Assembly (NCBI RefSeq): GCF_041146395.1
Contig: NC_090989.1
Span: 49,316,501-49,380,500, forward strand
From: Eulemur rufifrons
Taxonomy: Eukaryota; Chordata; Mammalia; Primates; Lemuridae
Direction of reading: 5' to 3'
DNA length: 64,000 bases
Shown: positions 23,444 through 36,039 of the stretch, piece by piece
How the letters are laid out: each line of letters opens with the position of its first letter
Numbering within the stretch: the stretch's first letter is position 1
Program-made: the position numbers and the translations under genes
Notes under the pieces: generated by a model
Told to the model about the DNA's origin: nothing
Database searches by the model: none
What the model saw: only the letters and a program-made list of their open reading frames with translations

Positions 23444-26400
23444 TGTGCTTAGTCACTTTTTTAAATTTTAGAATTTAGTTTAGTGACTAAGCTAAAAAGT
23501 ACGGAGCAAATATTAAATTTATAGAAATAAACTTATTTGCAGAAATATGTCTTTAGGAAAATTTAAAATGATTTCAGATTGGCACTGAACACTTAATCTA
23601 ATGCTTAAGTTGGTCATTTAATTTATTTAGTTATTTATGGTTCAAACCTTATCTTATTTAGAATAAATATTCATTCAGATTCAAGATTCTTACCTTTCTG
23701 TATCCTTTCCAGGATGGCATGTTCAGGGAAAGATTCTTTCCTATGATGTCAATAGAGGATCTGTGTGCATTTGGGCCTTGGGTCCCTGCTGTGCTCATCC
23801 CTTCAAGTGACTTCATGAGCTCTGGAACCTAGAAGTGAGCTGTTTCTCTGTGAATGTCCTTACTGTACTGAGTTTTTCTACTCTGGTGGTCTTGGAATGA
23901 GTTGTGCAAGCAGAGACCGTATTTAAATTTACCCAGGCTTCTTGGCCCGAAGAACTTTGAGAGGGCCTACCTTTCCCTTTGCTTCTTCCAGGGTACAGTA
24001 AAATGACTACAATGACCATAGCATAGCCTCTCAAATAGGCTGAGGGTTTTATTGCTTGGGGTCAAGGTATTGGGTTCAGGTTGAGTCCACCTGAGAGCAC
24101 TGGGGAACAGGGAGGAGAGGACAATGTATTCGCTGTCTCCCACTTAGATTTCTTACAATCTGTTGACTCTGGGAAACTTCAGCAATTAGAAATACAGAGG
24201 CCAAAAACATTTCCAATCCCATGTTTTTAGAACTGTTCCCATAAGTCATGGAAAATAATCTTTCCTCTTCATACCATCTCCCCAAATCAAGCTGGTATGC
24301 AGTATGCATATTCTCTCTCTCCTCATCATCAACTAATCTGCTCTGAAAATGACCTCTCTTCATGTCATCTTTCTAACTTGCTATACAGATTACTTTCTGC
24401 ACTGGGGGAAGGGGTTGTGGTGGTAGAATGGACATGAAATGTTTGTTTTGAATATTCTCCAACCTGGAGATATATTTGCTAAAACTAGCATTTGTAGGTA
24501 TTTCAGGAGCTTACATGAGTAGAATGTGGGAGACGCTTATGAGAATGTGGAGAAAAAAACAGAACTCATTATTCTGTTTTATTTGTTTTGAAACAAGTAA
24601 ATATTTCATTATTGATGTTTGTGGAATGAATAATGAATGAATGAATAAATTAACTTCTAATTGTCAAAAGAATTATAGTTGGGAAACTTCTAAAATCATC
24701 CCTCTGGGGTATATGTAGAAATCAGCTGTAGAATGAAAGTTTTATTCAAATCTAGGGAAACTTGATTGAGTGGTATGTTCCTGTCATCATCACCTCCATT
24801 AACTTTTGTCTTAGATTTTTCAATCTTCTGTTGGAACATGTTTCATTCCTATATCCATGTCATAATTCCTCCAACTTAAATCTAACAAATGTGGACTAGG
24901 TTGTGTTTTAGTACATGCCAGGATATTTAAAAATCTTTTTGGAATAAAATGAAGGAGAGAACAAAATGCCCCTTCTCATCCTCAAAGTGAAAACACATGT
25001 TTTCAGTCTTTTGGAATAACTTATATCTCTGTATTTTCTCACATTCAATGTGTTCAATGTACTTATAATTTATCATTTTAGAAAATACTTTTCATTCTTA
25101 ATTGATTCTGAAATTTTATTTGATTTAATCTTTGTTTTATTTCTTAATGACCTATAACAGTACACTCATTGCTTCATGATTCCATTGCAATTCTGTATTT
25201 GGCCATTTAATTCCTTTCCCACTAGTTCTTACATTGCAAAAACTTAAGTAATATGTCGAACTTATGTGTTATTTGTTTAGTTGTAAGGGCTTGTGTGAAT
25301 GATGTCATGTAAAAAAACTAAAGCAAGTATAAAATGTGAAGAGAGGAAAATCTATATAATCAACTGGAAAATAATATGATATTTTATTTCTTTCTTCTAA
25401 GAAATGGAAAAAAAAAAAAGGTCAATGAGTACATTTCCATGAAGTATGATAAAAATTATAACATCACTTTAAAAATAGTAATATATTCCTGGATTATCTG
25501 TTAAATGCTATTTATAAATATAATTTGAATCAATCACAAAGAATCACATTAACCTTTCAACTAAGGTAGCACCCCTAAATAGTTTTGCTAACACATGTTA
25601 CTTCAATTTGAAATATTAAAAATAAATATATCTCTGTTTCACAAGGTGACTTTTCAACTTATTGCTTAAAAGAATGTGTTAAGCTATTTGTAGAGAATGT
25701 CAATGAAGTTCCAAATTTTCAGCAAAGCACATATGGGGTAAATTCTAATTTTAAAACTTTATTTTAAACATAGGATCTATTTTTAGAAGTTCCATTCAGC
25801 TTATGTTTCATAATTATTAAGATGTATCAGTTCTAAATAATGGAAGCTGAACAAATTAGCCATATTACTGAAATAGATCAATTGATAATTAAACATAAAG
25901 ATACTTCAAACAGACCTAGAAAATATCCACAATTAATTTGAATTTTACTATTGAAAACAGTGAGATTAACGTACTATTAAAAAGAACTTGATGTGATATA
26001 CATTAATCTCATCTTGATTAAGAGCATCAAATATTAGACATTACTTGGCCTTTTTTTTTTAACCTGAAAGACTATAACCATTTTGTAGTACAACAGTCCA
26101 CCTCAGAAATTTATATTTTAAAAATAGTTCTGAGAATTACAAGGTAAATCAAATACCTGAAAAATATAAACTCCTAGAGAAGTTCCTCAGCTTTACAAAG
26201 AAACAATTAAGAGTGAAAACTAACAGGATAGCAAGGTGTAAAAGATTTCTTACAATGACAAATTATTATATACAGCTGACTAGCTGTCCACTAACTTCAA
26301 GGAATAAACACTCCAAGCATATAAATTAGTGCAAATTTATATGCTTAAAGTTTAAAAATACTTTACCATTAGATGATTTAAGACAAACCCAAAATGCTTT

Positions 26401-26639
26401 TTTTGAATATTAAGTGAATACTTATGTAAATTACTTTTATGATACCATGAATGTAATAAAGATTCAATAAGATAGTCATTTCCTCACACTGTAGAATTAG
26501 AAAGAAGACCAAACCCCTAAGAAAGATTGCATATATTTTCATGTAATAAACTTTACAACCTTGGCATTCTTTTTATGGTTTTTATGTTGTCTATATTTAA
26601 TCATTTTTAGCTACATGATTTATGTTGTGCAATTCTTGG
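23444..26639. other. Mostly AT-rich sequence, no gene seen
   Basis: The 23700-24370 part is less AT-rich, with two minus-strand frames (23813-24034, 24076-24363) lacking any recognised domain. An L2-like tail with ATGA/ATGAAT repeats is possible at 24610-24655. A 12-base A run lies at 25408-25419. No promoter, RNA gene or recognised exon. Confidence 0.4.
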
Positions 26640-26659
26640 ATAAGTATATGCCAGTAGAA

Positions 26660-26702
26660 CTCTCTCTATATATATTTCTGTCTCTCCCTCTCTCTCTCTC
26701 CA
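26660..26702 (+). repeat. (TA)n/(TC)n low-complexity tract
   Basis: A short TATATA run is followed by TCTCTC units. The 86-codon minus-strand frame across it is a repeat artefact. Confidence 0.8.
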
Positions 26703-26874
26703 CATACACATGCAGGTATGCTCAAATAAGTTAATATATTCATATGTTGTATAATTCAGACTCTTGTTAGTTAATTCAAGCTTTAGCTTCAGGCCATAGT
26801 GGAATGATTGTACTGGACTAACTCTCTCATGGTAAACAACCATTAAACTAAAAACAAAATACAACAAAGCAAAA

Positions 26875-27010
26875 ACATGGTGGTGAGTTCCTACAGTCCC
26901 AGCTGTTCAGGAGGCTGAGGCAGGAGGATCGCTGGGGCCCAGGAGTCAGAAATCAACCTGCGAAACATAGCAAGACCTCTTCTCAAATAATAAAAAAAAA
27001 AAAAAAAAAT
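26875..27010 (+). mobile_element. Alu monomer-like (FLAM-type) SINE
   Basis: A single 7SL-like arm: 'cagtcccagctgttcaggag', 'gaggctgaggcaggaggatc' (in part), 'ggcccaggagtcagaaat', 'cgaaacatagcaagacc', then an A tail to 27010. No second arm follows. It may be a free left Alu monomer or a deleted Alu. Confidence 0.7.
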
Positions 27011-27029
27011 CACAAAAAGAAAAAAGGAG

Positions 27030-27780
27030 TCTGCTAAACATAAATGAAGGGCAAAGAAATCCTGAATGTATGGAGGAGGGACAGCATCACTAAGAAAGCC
27101 TCAGATCCAAACTCAGTGACAGTGTAAGTTTGAGGTTGAAAGAGAATAACAGAGGACTGTTATAAAGAGAAAATCTTGAGGGATAACAGAAAAAAGCACA
27201 ATACATACGGAGAAATACAGATAAACGTTGGAGTACATTTCATGTTCAAACCATGTAAACAAATAGAAAATGGAATAACATCATTCAAGTTCTGGAGAAA
27301 AAGGACAAATGTGAATTCTATTCACAGAAAAATTATATTTCAAAAATAAACTGGCTATTTCTCTGATCAATAAAAATTGAGAGAAGTTATTTTCAGAAGA
27401 AATTCTCAAAAATGAAATTCAACAGGCAGAATACTAGATACCAGACATAAATTAGATCTATACAAAGAAATGAAGCACGCCAAAATGTTATAATTCATAT
27501 AAATATAAAATATATTTCTATTTTTAATTGTTCTCAAGATAATCATGTTTCTAAAGCAATAGAAAGAATTAATTAGGTGTTTATAATGTATAAAAAGACA
27601 ATGTTTACAAAATTAGCACAAAGTATGGGAAAGAAGAACTGGGAGTGTAGTATTGGGTGGTTTTTATGCCACACATAAAAGAATATAATATTATTTGAAC
27701 ATAGACTATGGTTACTTAATGATGACTTTTGTAAACTCTAGGATGGTAACTGACATATTTTTAAAAAGAGGTATAAAAAT
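27030..27780 (+). mobile_element. Old L1 fragment, plus strand
   Basis: It follows a recurrent L1M phrase order: 'gtgaattctattcacagaaa' near 27311, 'aaaaattgagagaagttatt' near 27372, 'aatactagataccagacat' near 27430, 'agcacaaagtatgggaaag' near 27616 and 'gaatataatattatttgaac' near 27681. Non-coding now. Confidence 0.6.
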
Positions 27781-27891
27781 AAAGCAATAGAGAATGAAAA
27801 ATGAAAGTTTCTTTGTCATTTGCCAATACAGAACTGGAGTGAGTTTGTGTAATATGAAGGAGATTGACAGATTCAATAAGAACACAGGGAA

Positions 27892-27893
<2 letters not shown>

Positions 27894-27926
<33 letters not shown>
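27894..27926 (+). repeat. (TG)16 dinucleotide microsatellite
   Basis: A pure TG run. The Val/Cys run in the plus frame and the Thr/His run in the minus frame are artefacts. Confidence 0.97.
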
Positions 27927-27928
<2 letters not shown>

Positions 27929-28099
27929 ATTATGGGAGTAAGAAGAAAAGGGAGAAGCAAAGTGAAAAGAGAAATAGCACAGAGAAAAACTGAAAAAGAA
28001 TCAGGTTTTATAGAAAATTACAGGCAAAGAAAGAACATTAAGAAATCAAATATTCCTATTTTTGATGAAAATATGATTTATACAAATAATTTTTGATTA

Positions 28100-28779
28100 G
28101 GACTATCAGTAGGTTATATATATATATATGGAAACCCTTTGTTAGTGGTATAAATGAGGATAAGAAATGGATCATCCACACTCTCAGGATTAATACAATT
28201 TTTTCTAAGTAAAATGGTGATGAAATTCACAGTAAGGAGCCATGTGAAATAGCTGTTTGCATAAAGGACACATAGACAAATCTATGTGTTGACTTTATCT
28301 ATCACTCTGACTTATTCCTCACCCACTCAGGTCATCATACCTCTTAACTGATAATTAACATTTCTTGAAGATGTTCATTTTTTTTTTCTTTTCTCTTTTT
28401 ATTTGGACCTGAATCTAAGTCTCTGGCTGGAACCTATGCTAATCTGTAAAGAAATAAAGCCATTGGCCTTTTACAGGGCTTATTCCAGTTTATATAATGT
28501 GACTCCTGTAGACCTCTCTGGCCTGTTTCTACCACCTACCCCTATTTTGGAAGAACAGGATCAAGGGAAGAAACAATGTAGGAAAATATGAGAGAGGCCT
28601 CCTCTATGATATTAACCCACAAATATTAATAATAGGAATTCAAAAAAATGTAAGAAAGACAAAATGAAGCAGGAGTAAAAGTTAAAGAATAATATATCTA
28701 GAATATTATTTTTTAATAAAAGATATTCATATGTTCATTTGTGTAATTTAAAAGGATTTTTTAAAAACAAAATAAAAAA
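28100..28779. other. No gene seen
   Basis: A (TA)n tract lies at 28116-28130. A 62-codon frame at 28403-28591 has no recognised feature. Otherwise AT-rich. Confidence 0.4.
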
Positions 28780-29330
28780 GGTAAAAACAATGAACCTTTT
28801 CTAATCCAAATGAAGATCTCTGTCTGGAAATTGAAAACCTCACATTCTAACCAAATTAATAAAGAGATTCACAAGCATGTTGCACATACATGCACAGAGG
28901 AAATATTCAAACAACATAGACTGAAAGAATCAATAACCATTTAAGAGGATGAAGGCACGTTATCCATAAATCAACCAACCAAGAAAATATGCTATAGCTT
29001 TAAAATTTCCTCTTTAAAATTAAACTTTAGGATACTACTGAGCAAAATCTATCAAAACTGAATAATAAAGCTCATCATCAAAAAATCCTGTATCCAGGAA
29101 TATTATCATTAGTGAATTTAGGGAAATAAAGTCTTTCTTTATAGAAATGATTATAAAAAATGATATTGAGGTACTATTTGGAATTTAAATACTAGAAAAC
29201 AGTAACAAGAACAGTGAAACATTAATTAAAATCATGACATCATCTATGAAGAAAGTGTAATTATATCAGTGAAGAAAGGGAAGCAAACTTTGAAATATTA
29301 ATAAGTTAGCTCTGTTCATAACTTTATATC
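28780..29330 (+). mobile_element. Possible old L1 fragment
   Basis: Phrases such as 'atcctgtatccaggaatatt' near 29084 and 'gggaaataaagtctttcttt' near 29123 resemble the plus-strand L1M segment seen at 27300-27400. A weak match. Confidence 0.35.
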
Positions 29331-29567
29331 AATATTTTAAAAAAAGTTGTGAAAATAAGCTTCAAATTTTATTTTAGTGATAATGTAAAAGGAATATGAT
29401 AAAATTTCAATTCTATGTTATATATTTAAAAATAGAAAAACACATGAGAATACAGACATATCTTGAAAAACCATAAATTCAAATAACAAATACTGTTTTC
29501 TTTTTACTTTGATGTTTTAATACAGTTAATGTATGGATGTATTTAATACATGGTTAAGAATAATACA

Positions 29568-30790
29568 AGAGGTGCTATTTCACCATTGTTTTTTGCAGTT
29601 GAGTAGTATTCCATGGTATATATATACCATATTTTATTAATCCACTCATGTATTGATGGGCACTTAGGTTGTTTCCACACCTTTACAACTGTGAATTGTG
29701 CTGCCATAAACATTTGAATGCAGATGTCTGTAGAATGTCTTTTTTTTTCCTTTGGATAGATGTCTAGTAGTGGAATTTCTGGATCAAATGGTATTGCTAT
29801 TTTTAGCTCTTTGAGATACGTCCAAATTACTTTCCACAAGGGTTGTATTAGTTTGCAGTCCCACCAGCAGTGTAAGAGTGTTCCAGTCTCTCCACATCCA
29901 CACCAGCATTTGTTGTTTTGGGATTTTCTGGTAAAAGCCATTCTCACTGGAGTTAGGTACTATCTATCTCGTTGAGGTTTTGATTTGCATTTCTCTGATG
30001 ATTAAAGCTGTTGAGCACTTTTTTATATGTTTGCTGCCATTAGTCTATCTTCTTTTGAAAAGTTTCTGTTCATGGCCTTTGTCCATTTATTGATGGGATT
30101 GTTTGATTTTTTTCTTGTTGATTTTCTTAATTTCTTATAGATTCTTGTTATCATCCCTTTATTGGATGTGTAAAACGCAAATATTTTCTCCAATTCTGTA
30201 AGTTGTCTATTTGCTCTAATGATAGTTTCCTTGGCTGTGCAGAAGCTTTTTAATTTGATCAGATCCCACTTATTTATTTTTGTTGCAGCTGTGATTGCTT
30301 TCAGGGTTTTCTACATAAATTCTTTGCCTAGGCTGATGTCTATAAGAGTTTTTCCAACATTTTCTTCTAGAATTCTTAAGTTTTCACGTCTTAGGTTTAA
30401 GTCTGTTATCTATCGTGAGTTGATTTTTGTGAGAGGTGGGGATCCAGTTTCAATCTTCTGCATGTGGTTATCCAGTTTTCTGAGCACTACTTATTGAATA
30501 GAGATTCTTTTCCCCATTGTATATTTTTGTTTGCTTTGTCAAAGATTAGATGACAGTATGAGGATGGTTTTATCTCTGGGTTTTCAGCCCTGTTCCAAAG
30601 GTCTATATCTCTGTTCTTGTGCCAGTACCATGCTATTTTGATTACTATAGCCTTGTAATAAATCTTGCTATCATCATTGTTTACAGATCTAGAAAAAGTT
30701 ATTCTATGCTTCATATGAAACCAGAGAAGACTTCGTATAGCCAAACTAATCTTAAGCAGAAAGAACAAATTGGGAGGCATCAGTCTACCA
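29568..30790 (-). mobile_element. L1 ORF2 C-terminal region with inverted 5' end (pseudogene)
   Basis: From 30683 down to 29568 the minus strand encodes the L1 ORF2 C-terminal region. Readable pieces include [20 protein letters not shown] (30487-30780 frame) and the cysteine-bearing part CWCGCGETGTLLHCWW followed by WKQPKCPSIHEWINKIWYIY (29543-29947 frame). Stops and shifts separate them. At about 30684-30790 the sequence switches strand: plus-strand text corresponds to the ORF2 portion that should lie immediately 5' of the breakpoint. That is the structure left by twin priming during L1 insertion. The left end stops near the ORF2 terminus and lacks the 3' UTR and poly-A, so the 3' side has been lost or replaced. 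Confidence 0.85.
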
Positions 30791-30949
30791 GAAAGTAATA
30801 TTTTTTAAAAAAGAGAAAATAAACATGACTAAGAAAATAAAATTTAAAGAAACAAAAATGCTATGTTAAAGATATAAAAAGTATTTCTACTTCACTCTCC
30901 CCTCTGTCAATCAAATAAAATAATAAATAGAAATATGTGGGGGGAAGAA

Positions 30950-30976
30950 TGAGAGAGAGAGAGAAAGAGAGAGAGA
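30950..30976 (+). repeat. (GA)n tract
   Basis: A GAGAGA run with one AAAG interruption. Confidence 0.9.
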
Positions 30977-30979
30977 TCA

Positions 30980-32700
30980 ATCTTAACAAAATTACTGAAA
31001 AATAAATTTCAACAGTGGTTTATAAAGAACACAATGACATACATTTTCACCAAGTGTAAAAAGTGTACCATAAGCAAGGATATATCTATATCCATTCATC
31101 TACATCCATGTGCCTATCTACCCTCTATCTGTCAATGCATTGATCAAAAATATTCAGCAATACAAATGAAGATCATCCCTGAAGAGGTAAAATCTATATT
31201 TGCAACAGCTAAGTATAGATACAAGGGCAAAGCCAAGGCATATTCCTTGGAACTTTATAGCACTAGAGAGATGAGAAATTCCAAGTTAGATGGAGAAACG
31301 TAGAGATTGGCCATTTTATCAAGACTTGAGATTTCTGTTAGCTTGATGGCAGGTAATTGAAGGGTTCAAACTTAGCAATTCAATCACCACAGTAGGGTGG
31401 GAGGAATGGAGGAAAGGAGTGAGGAAGAATGGAAAAATAGAAAATCTGTGATACATGGAGTGCTGCTTCCTGTTGTAAATTTCTTTCCCACTCCTTAGGA
31501 AAATATTATAATGCTGTGAACACTGAGCCACATTTTATCCCAATGCTAGAGGATCTGACAGAGTTGGGGGAAATAATCTTTTAAATCAATCCAAAAATAT
31601 AGACTTTTTTGGACAAAATTAGTAAAAAACCATGATAACATATAAATAATATTTACTGACCAGAAAGACAATTAGAAATGTGTGGTGAAAAAATAATTCT
31701 AGACATTTATTTTTATATCTAAATGAAAAAAGTGTTCTGAATAATTAATGTTCCTACTTGATTATAATGCCACTAGAAAACAGTTGTTCTCTTCACCCTA
31801 CCATCGCTTACTATACTGCTTTAGACACACTGACTTCCTTGCTATTCCTCAGAAGTCTTAAGTTCTTCACAGTTGCTATTCTTTCTGCCCAAATAAATTA
31901 GCTCTGCTTGGATTGGTGAGTAACAAACAAAACAAAATGAAAGCAAAATTTCAGAGACTTTGTACTTCTCATTCCCCTATATTTTCCAAATTTGCACCCA
32001 ATGTACCTGATTAAAGAAACGTTACTGCTCACCATCCTATATAATAGAGAAACAATTTTCTTATAGCACTTCTCCTTTGCATGTGTATGTTTTTGTGTAT
32101 TTGTTGAGAGTTATTGGGTATTCATCCTCATCACACTGAACATAAACTTTAAAAAAAAATAAACCTAAATTGTTCATTGTTTGTTACCTAGAACAATAAC
32201 AGCATAGTGAATGGAGTACATATATAAATCAAAATGTAAAGTATACAATATTTTAAAATGAATGATAAGAGCAAAAATAAAAATAAATCAATGTAAAAGA
32301 AATTTGTGAATGCAGCCAAATCTTATTTCAGAAGGAAATTTATATCTCAAAATGTTTTGTTAGAAAATAGGATGGGAAAAAAAATGAACAAACTTTTTAA
32401 CGTCATAAGCTAAAAAAGAATAATATAAATAATGAGAGAAAAAGAGAGAAGTAAAAATACAGGAAAATAGTAAAGGAATAGAAAATTAAACAACATAGAG
32501 GAGATTAAGGAAATAAAAACATGGTGAAAACAGCAATAAATTTGGCAAAACTTTTGTAAATATAAGCAAAAAAAGAGACAAAGTAAAAGACAACCATTCA
32601 CCCAAAAACAACCGTCATGAATGAAAAGGAAATATAAAAGGAAGAACTATAAGGTGTAGAATTATTACAGAACACTATGAATAGCATAGTGCCAATAAAT
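30980..32700. other. AT-rich sequence, no gene seen
   Basis: Frames at 31034-31303 plus, 31319-31531 minus and 32410-32601 minus carry no recognised domain. Parts of 32200-32650 are A-rich in the manner of degraded plus-strand L1. Confidence 0.4.
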
Positions 32701-32739
32701 TTGAAAGCCTATTTGGCATTTACGATTTTAAAAGCAATA

Positions 32740-33075
32740 TAAATTTTGAAGTTTGATTCAAAAATAAGAAATCATGTAGAGACCAAAAATAATGAAAGAA
32801 AAACATCAAGGCATATTCGCTCTAAAAGACAACATGATCTATGTGGTTTTACAGGTGAGATTAAGCAAATATTCCATAAGTTGTATAAAAAGTATCTTAT
32901 AAAACATGTTCCAGTTCACAGACAAAAAAGATGAAAGACTAATTAATTCACTTTACAGCCCTGGTATAATTCTGTCACCAGAACTAGACAAGGGCACTAT
33001 AGCAAAAAAGAAAATTATAGTACTTAGAGGAGTAAGTAAATTCTCAATACCATATCATTAAATCAACTTCATCTA
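32740..33075 (+). mobile_element. Decayed L1 ORF2 segment (palm approach)
   Basis: The segment around 32840-33020 parallels L1 ORF2 at the region reading 'ggttttacaggtgagattaa', 'cctggtataattctgtcacc', 'agaactagacaagggcacta' and 'aaagaaaattatag'. The frame is broken. A 62-codon open frame (32746-32934) is part of it. Confidence 0.55.
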
Positions 33076-34287
33076 TGATTTAAAACATAATATATATTGA
33101 ACAAATATAATGTATTTTCATTATAAAAGTTCTTAATATACATCATAGGATTATATAATATCTTCTTTATTTTGATAAATGATTTCTACCACAAACCAAA
33201 ATCACACATACATGATTATGATGCAATTTTTACTAATGTTAAGCTCAAAACAAGCATGTTCAATAGATTAAAGTTGCTTTCTAATCATCAATATGCTTCT
33301 TGAATAAGTTGACAGTAAACGAACACTTGATAGCAAATATGGACAAAATAACAACAAAAGGGTGAAAGACTGTTAAAATTAGTCAAGAAATAAAAATATT
33401 AAGCAGATATTGGCCTGTGTAAACCAGATTCAAGGTCAACCTATTTTTCAGAGACTATTACAATTTCCTGCTGAATGAACCTAAACATAATAATAGACAC
33501 CAAGTTGTTATGAGTAGCACAATGGAAGGAGATTAGATAACTTTAAGATGAGATCATTCCATTCCTGATTAATATGATGATTAGATACAAACAGATGAAT
33601 GGTCAGGGAAATCAGGACTAGAAATAAATATATCTTGGACTGAAAACTCAGTATTTAAGTAGAAGGGGCCTGAGACATGGAAATCCAAGCCTGTCCTTGA
33701 AAGGGACAGAAAGATATCAAATGCTGAAGTAGAAATATGGAATTTTCAAAGCCTAGTAATTAGAGTAGTATGGGGAATACAAGATTAAGATAGATAAATA
33801 AATAAAAAGGCCAAGAACCTTTAATTTAAGTTAGGTAAACCTAAGAAAAGAAGAAGGCTATTCAAATCAAGGCGAAAGTCTAGGACTTTTTCCAGAGATA
33901 TGAGTTTCCCAAGAAGATTGGAAGTTCACTCTAAGGACTCCCTAAGTACTGTGATTTGTCATGTGTTTTTTTGATTCTGAAATAGGACATAATGCTTTAT
34001 AAATATTAAATTGATGTCTTAATATTCTAATTTTAAAGTCTGTATCCTCATCATTTTCTAACTGCAGTGCTGATCCACTAGAGTCCTCAGAAATAAGCAA
34101 TCCTACTACCAGAACTAAGAAGCCATTGGTCAACTTTGGGAATTGAAGCTGACTTTCTTGGACAATTTAGGAAGCCCAAAACTTATAAAATCTAGACTTT
34201 GCAGAGATTTTTCTTTTCCGAGTTGCTCCTTTAATATATAAGCCATGGGCTTGAGAGATTAAATCAATCTGAGGTTGAAAACTTTTT
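33076..34287. other. AT-rich sequence, nothing recognised
   Basis: Perhaps continuing old L1 to about 33450. The 63-codon minus frame at 33942-34133 is unsupported. Confidence 0.35.
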
Positions 34288-34460
34288 CAAGGGCCAGATG
34301 GTAAATATTTTAGGGTTTTAGGGCCTGATAGTTTCTGCTGCAGATATACTTCTCCAGACTGAAAGTGGCAATAGACAATATGTAAGCAAATGGTGTATTT
34401 ATATGCTAATAAAACATCATTTACAAAAACATGTGGCAATCTTTGGCCCAGAGATTTGCT
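34288..34460 (+). mobile_element. Short non-autonomous DNA transposon relic (MER-type)
   Basis: The phrases 'aagggccagatggtaaatat', 'ttagggcctgatagtttctg' and 'gcaatagacaatatgtaag', followed by 'catttacaaaaacatgtggc' and 'ctttggcccagagatttgct', match a common mammalian hAT-like MITE that ends in a 'gggcc...' motif. I do not recall the family name. Confidence 0.5.
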
Positions 34461-35207
34461 GAGAACATCTGATTTTTCTATTTTTGGTCGATTTTTTTCC
34501 TATGTTTTTCCCTCAAGGTACAGATATCTTCTGACATACTCAGTTGTCTGAAATATAACACAGAATGCTTAAAATAAAGTCACTCCATGATTCTTTCTTA
34601 GGCTTATGCTCTGTATCTCTGTATACTATATTGCCTTAGTCCTTGGGTAGATAAAATGTTCTCAAGATTCTGTTGATCATTTCTCTTTAAAGCCAATGGT
34701 ATGGAAAGAACTCTAGGAAACACTGCACTGTTTCTTTTCTTTTAGGACCTGTCATGATTCTTTTTAATTCTCCATAGCTGAAAACTTTTGTAAACAGAAA
34801 ATACTCTCAGCCTTCAGTGGGTCTCTTACCTACCATTTGATAAAACTTCAAAGAGAGGAAATGGTTAGTTAATATAAGAAGTAGAATCAATAAATGATTT
34901 TAAGATGGAGTACAGTGAAAACTAAAGACTATCAAAGCAAAGAATATCTATAGTTTTTTTCTGACTCTAGGAAAAAGCATGCATCTGTGGTAGCTAAATT
35001 GTTTCTACCATTGAGACAAACAAGATTTTTACTGAAATTGTTGGAGTGAGAGGAAAGGTTATAGGATAACAAAATACACTCCCTTAAAGTAAGTCAGAGA
35101 AAACAATAGACTGGAAAAACAGTGAAGTAACTAAAAGTCAACAATATCTTAATATAAACAAAAAGATCTAGAAAGTCTTGATCATGAAATCTTGGGAAAA
35201 AGAAAAT
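34461..35207. other. AT-rich sequence, nothing recognised
   Basis: No repeat family or coding signal is seen here. Confidence 0.4.
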
Positions 35208-35594
35208 AATTTTGTTAGGTAAATAGCAAGGGATTCTGGGTTTCCTAGTGACCAAAGTGGGTGCTTTTGCCTGGTGCAATTCCAACCTAAGAAGAAGGAC
35301 AGAGATGGGCCCCAGACCCCCATCTTGCTCCTGCCCCACTCTAATCCTCTCTCAAGTCACTGCCCTATCTGGAGGGGGAGGGAACACTCTATAAGTCTGC
35401 CAATCATAACTTATCACTCTAGCTGCAAAGAATGCAGAAGACTCTCTAGCCCATGGGCCAAGGAACATAGGTCCCACAGAGTCCGGAAATTGACCTAGAG
35501 TATCTGGCATGTGTAGTAATGCAACTCCCAACTGTCTAATCAAAATGGTTCCATGGTTATGTCTGAGCCACAAGGGAGGTCCCAATCCAGGCAC

Positions 35595-35600
35595 TATAAA
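35595..35600 (+). promoter_or_regulatory. LTR TATA box
   Basis: TATAAA in the context GCACTATAAAAG, 162 bases upstream of the LTR polyadenylation signal. It would be the core promoter of the former provirus. Confidence 0.65.
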
Positions 35601-35756
35601 AGAAGATGCAGAACATAACCAAGTCCCTTTTTTTGCACCCTTCCATTTGCTCATTCCTGCTGCAACAAGGGGTCCAGTTGTCATCTGTGGATTATGTATC
35701 TTGCTCTGTAAACCTCTATCTTGCTCTTGCCCTGTAATCCTATCCTGCTCTCCCTC

Positions 35757-35762
35757 AATAAA
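35757..35762 (+). terminator. LTR polyadenylation signal
   Basis: AATAAA in the R region of the solo LTR, with a downstream TG/T-rich stretch (about 35785-35800), a typical cleavage and polyadenylation layout. Confidence 0.65.
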
Positions 35763-36039
35763 TTTCATCTCATGCTTGCCTTACTTTGGTGTGTCTGGTC
35801 ATTCTTTGGCCATGAGTACAACAAGAACTGAGAACACAGAAGGAGACTAAACCTGACAAATTTATGGGAAAAAAATGTAAGGTGAAAAAGAAAGAGTGGA
35901 AAGGAGAATAATCTCTTTGCTTTGGGGAAATGAGGGTAGCTATAGCACTGTTGTTAGGGGTTTTTGTAAGAGTCATTATGTACTGTCTTGTAAAAGGTGG
36001 TGGGGGTGGAGGGGATCTATATATAAATGAATGATGATG

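Larger units (their letters stand above)
35213..35858 (+). mobile_element. Solo endogenous-retrovirus LTR, 646 bp, with perfect 5-bp target duplication
   Basis: It begins TGTTAGG and ends CCTGACA, so its ends are short inverted repeats of the TG...CA type. AATTT flanks it on both sides (35208-35212 and 35859-35863). Inside, a TATAAA box lies at 35595-35600 and an AATAAA polyadenylation signal at 35757-35762, followed by a T/G-rich stretch, the usual U3-R-U5 order. No primer-binding site or retroviral genes follow, so the provirus has been reduced to one LTR by recombination. Open frames of 113 and 138 codons on opposite strands are non-coding LTR sequence. The crisp edges imply a fairly young insertion. 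Family is unknown to me. Confidence 0.9.

Noticed and set aside
27712..28096. Frames with Val/Cys or Thr/His runs
   Set aside because: Artefacts of the (TG)16 repeat.
35352..35850. 138-codon minus and 113-codon plus frames
   Set aside because: Both lie within the solo LTR, which is bounded by a perfect target duplication; no retroviral protein similarity is visible.
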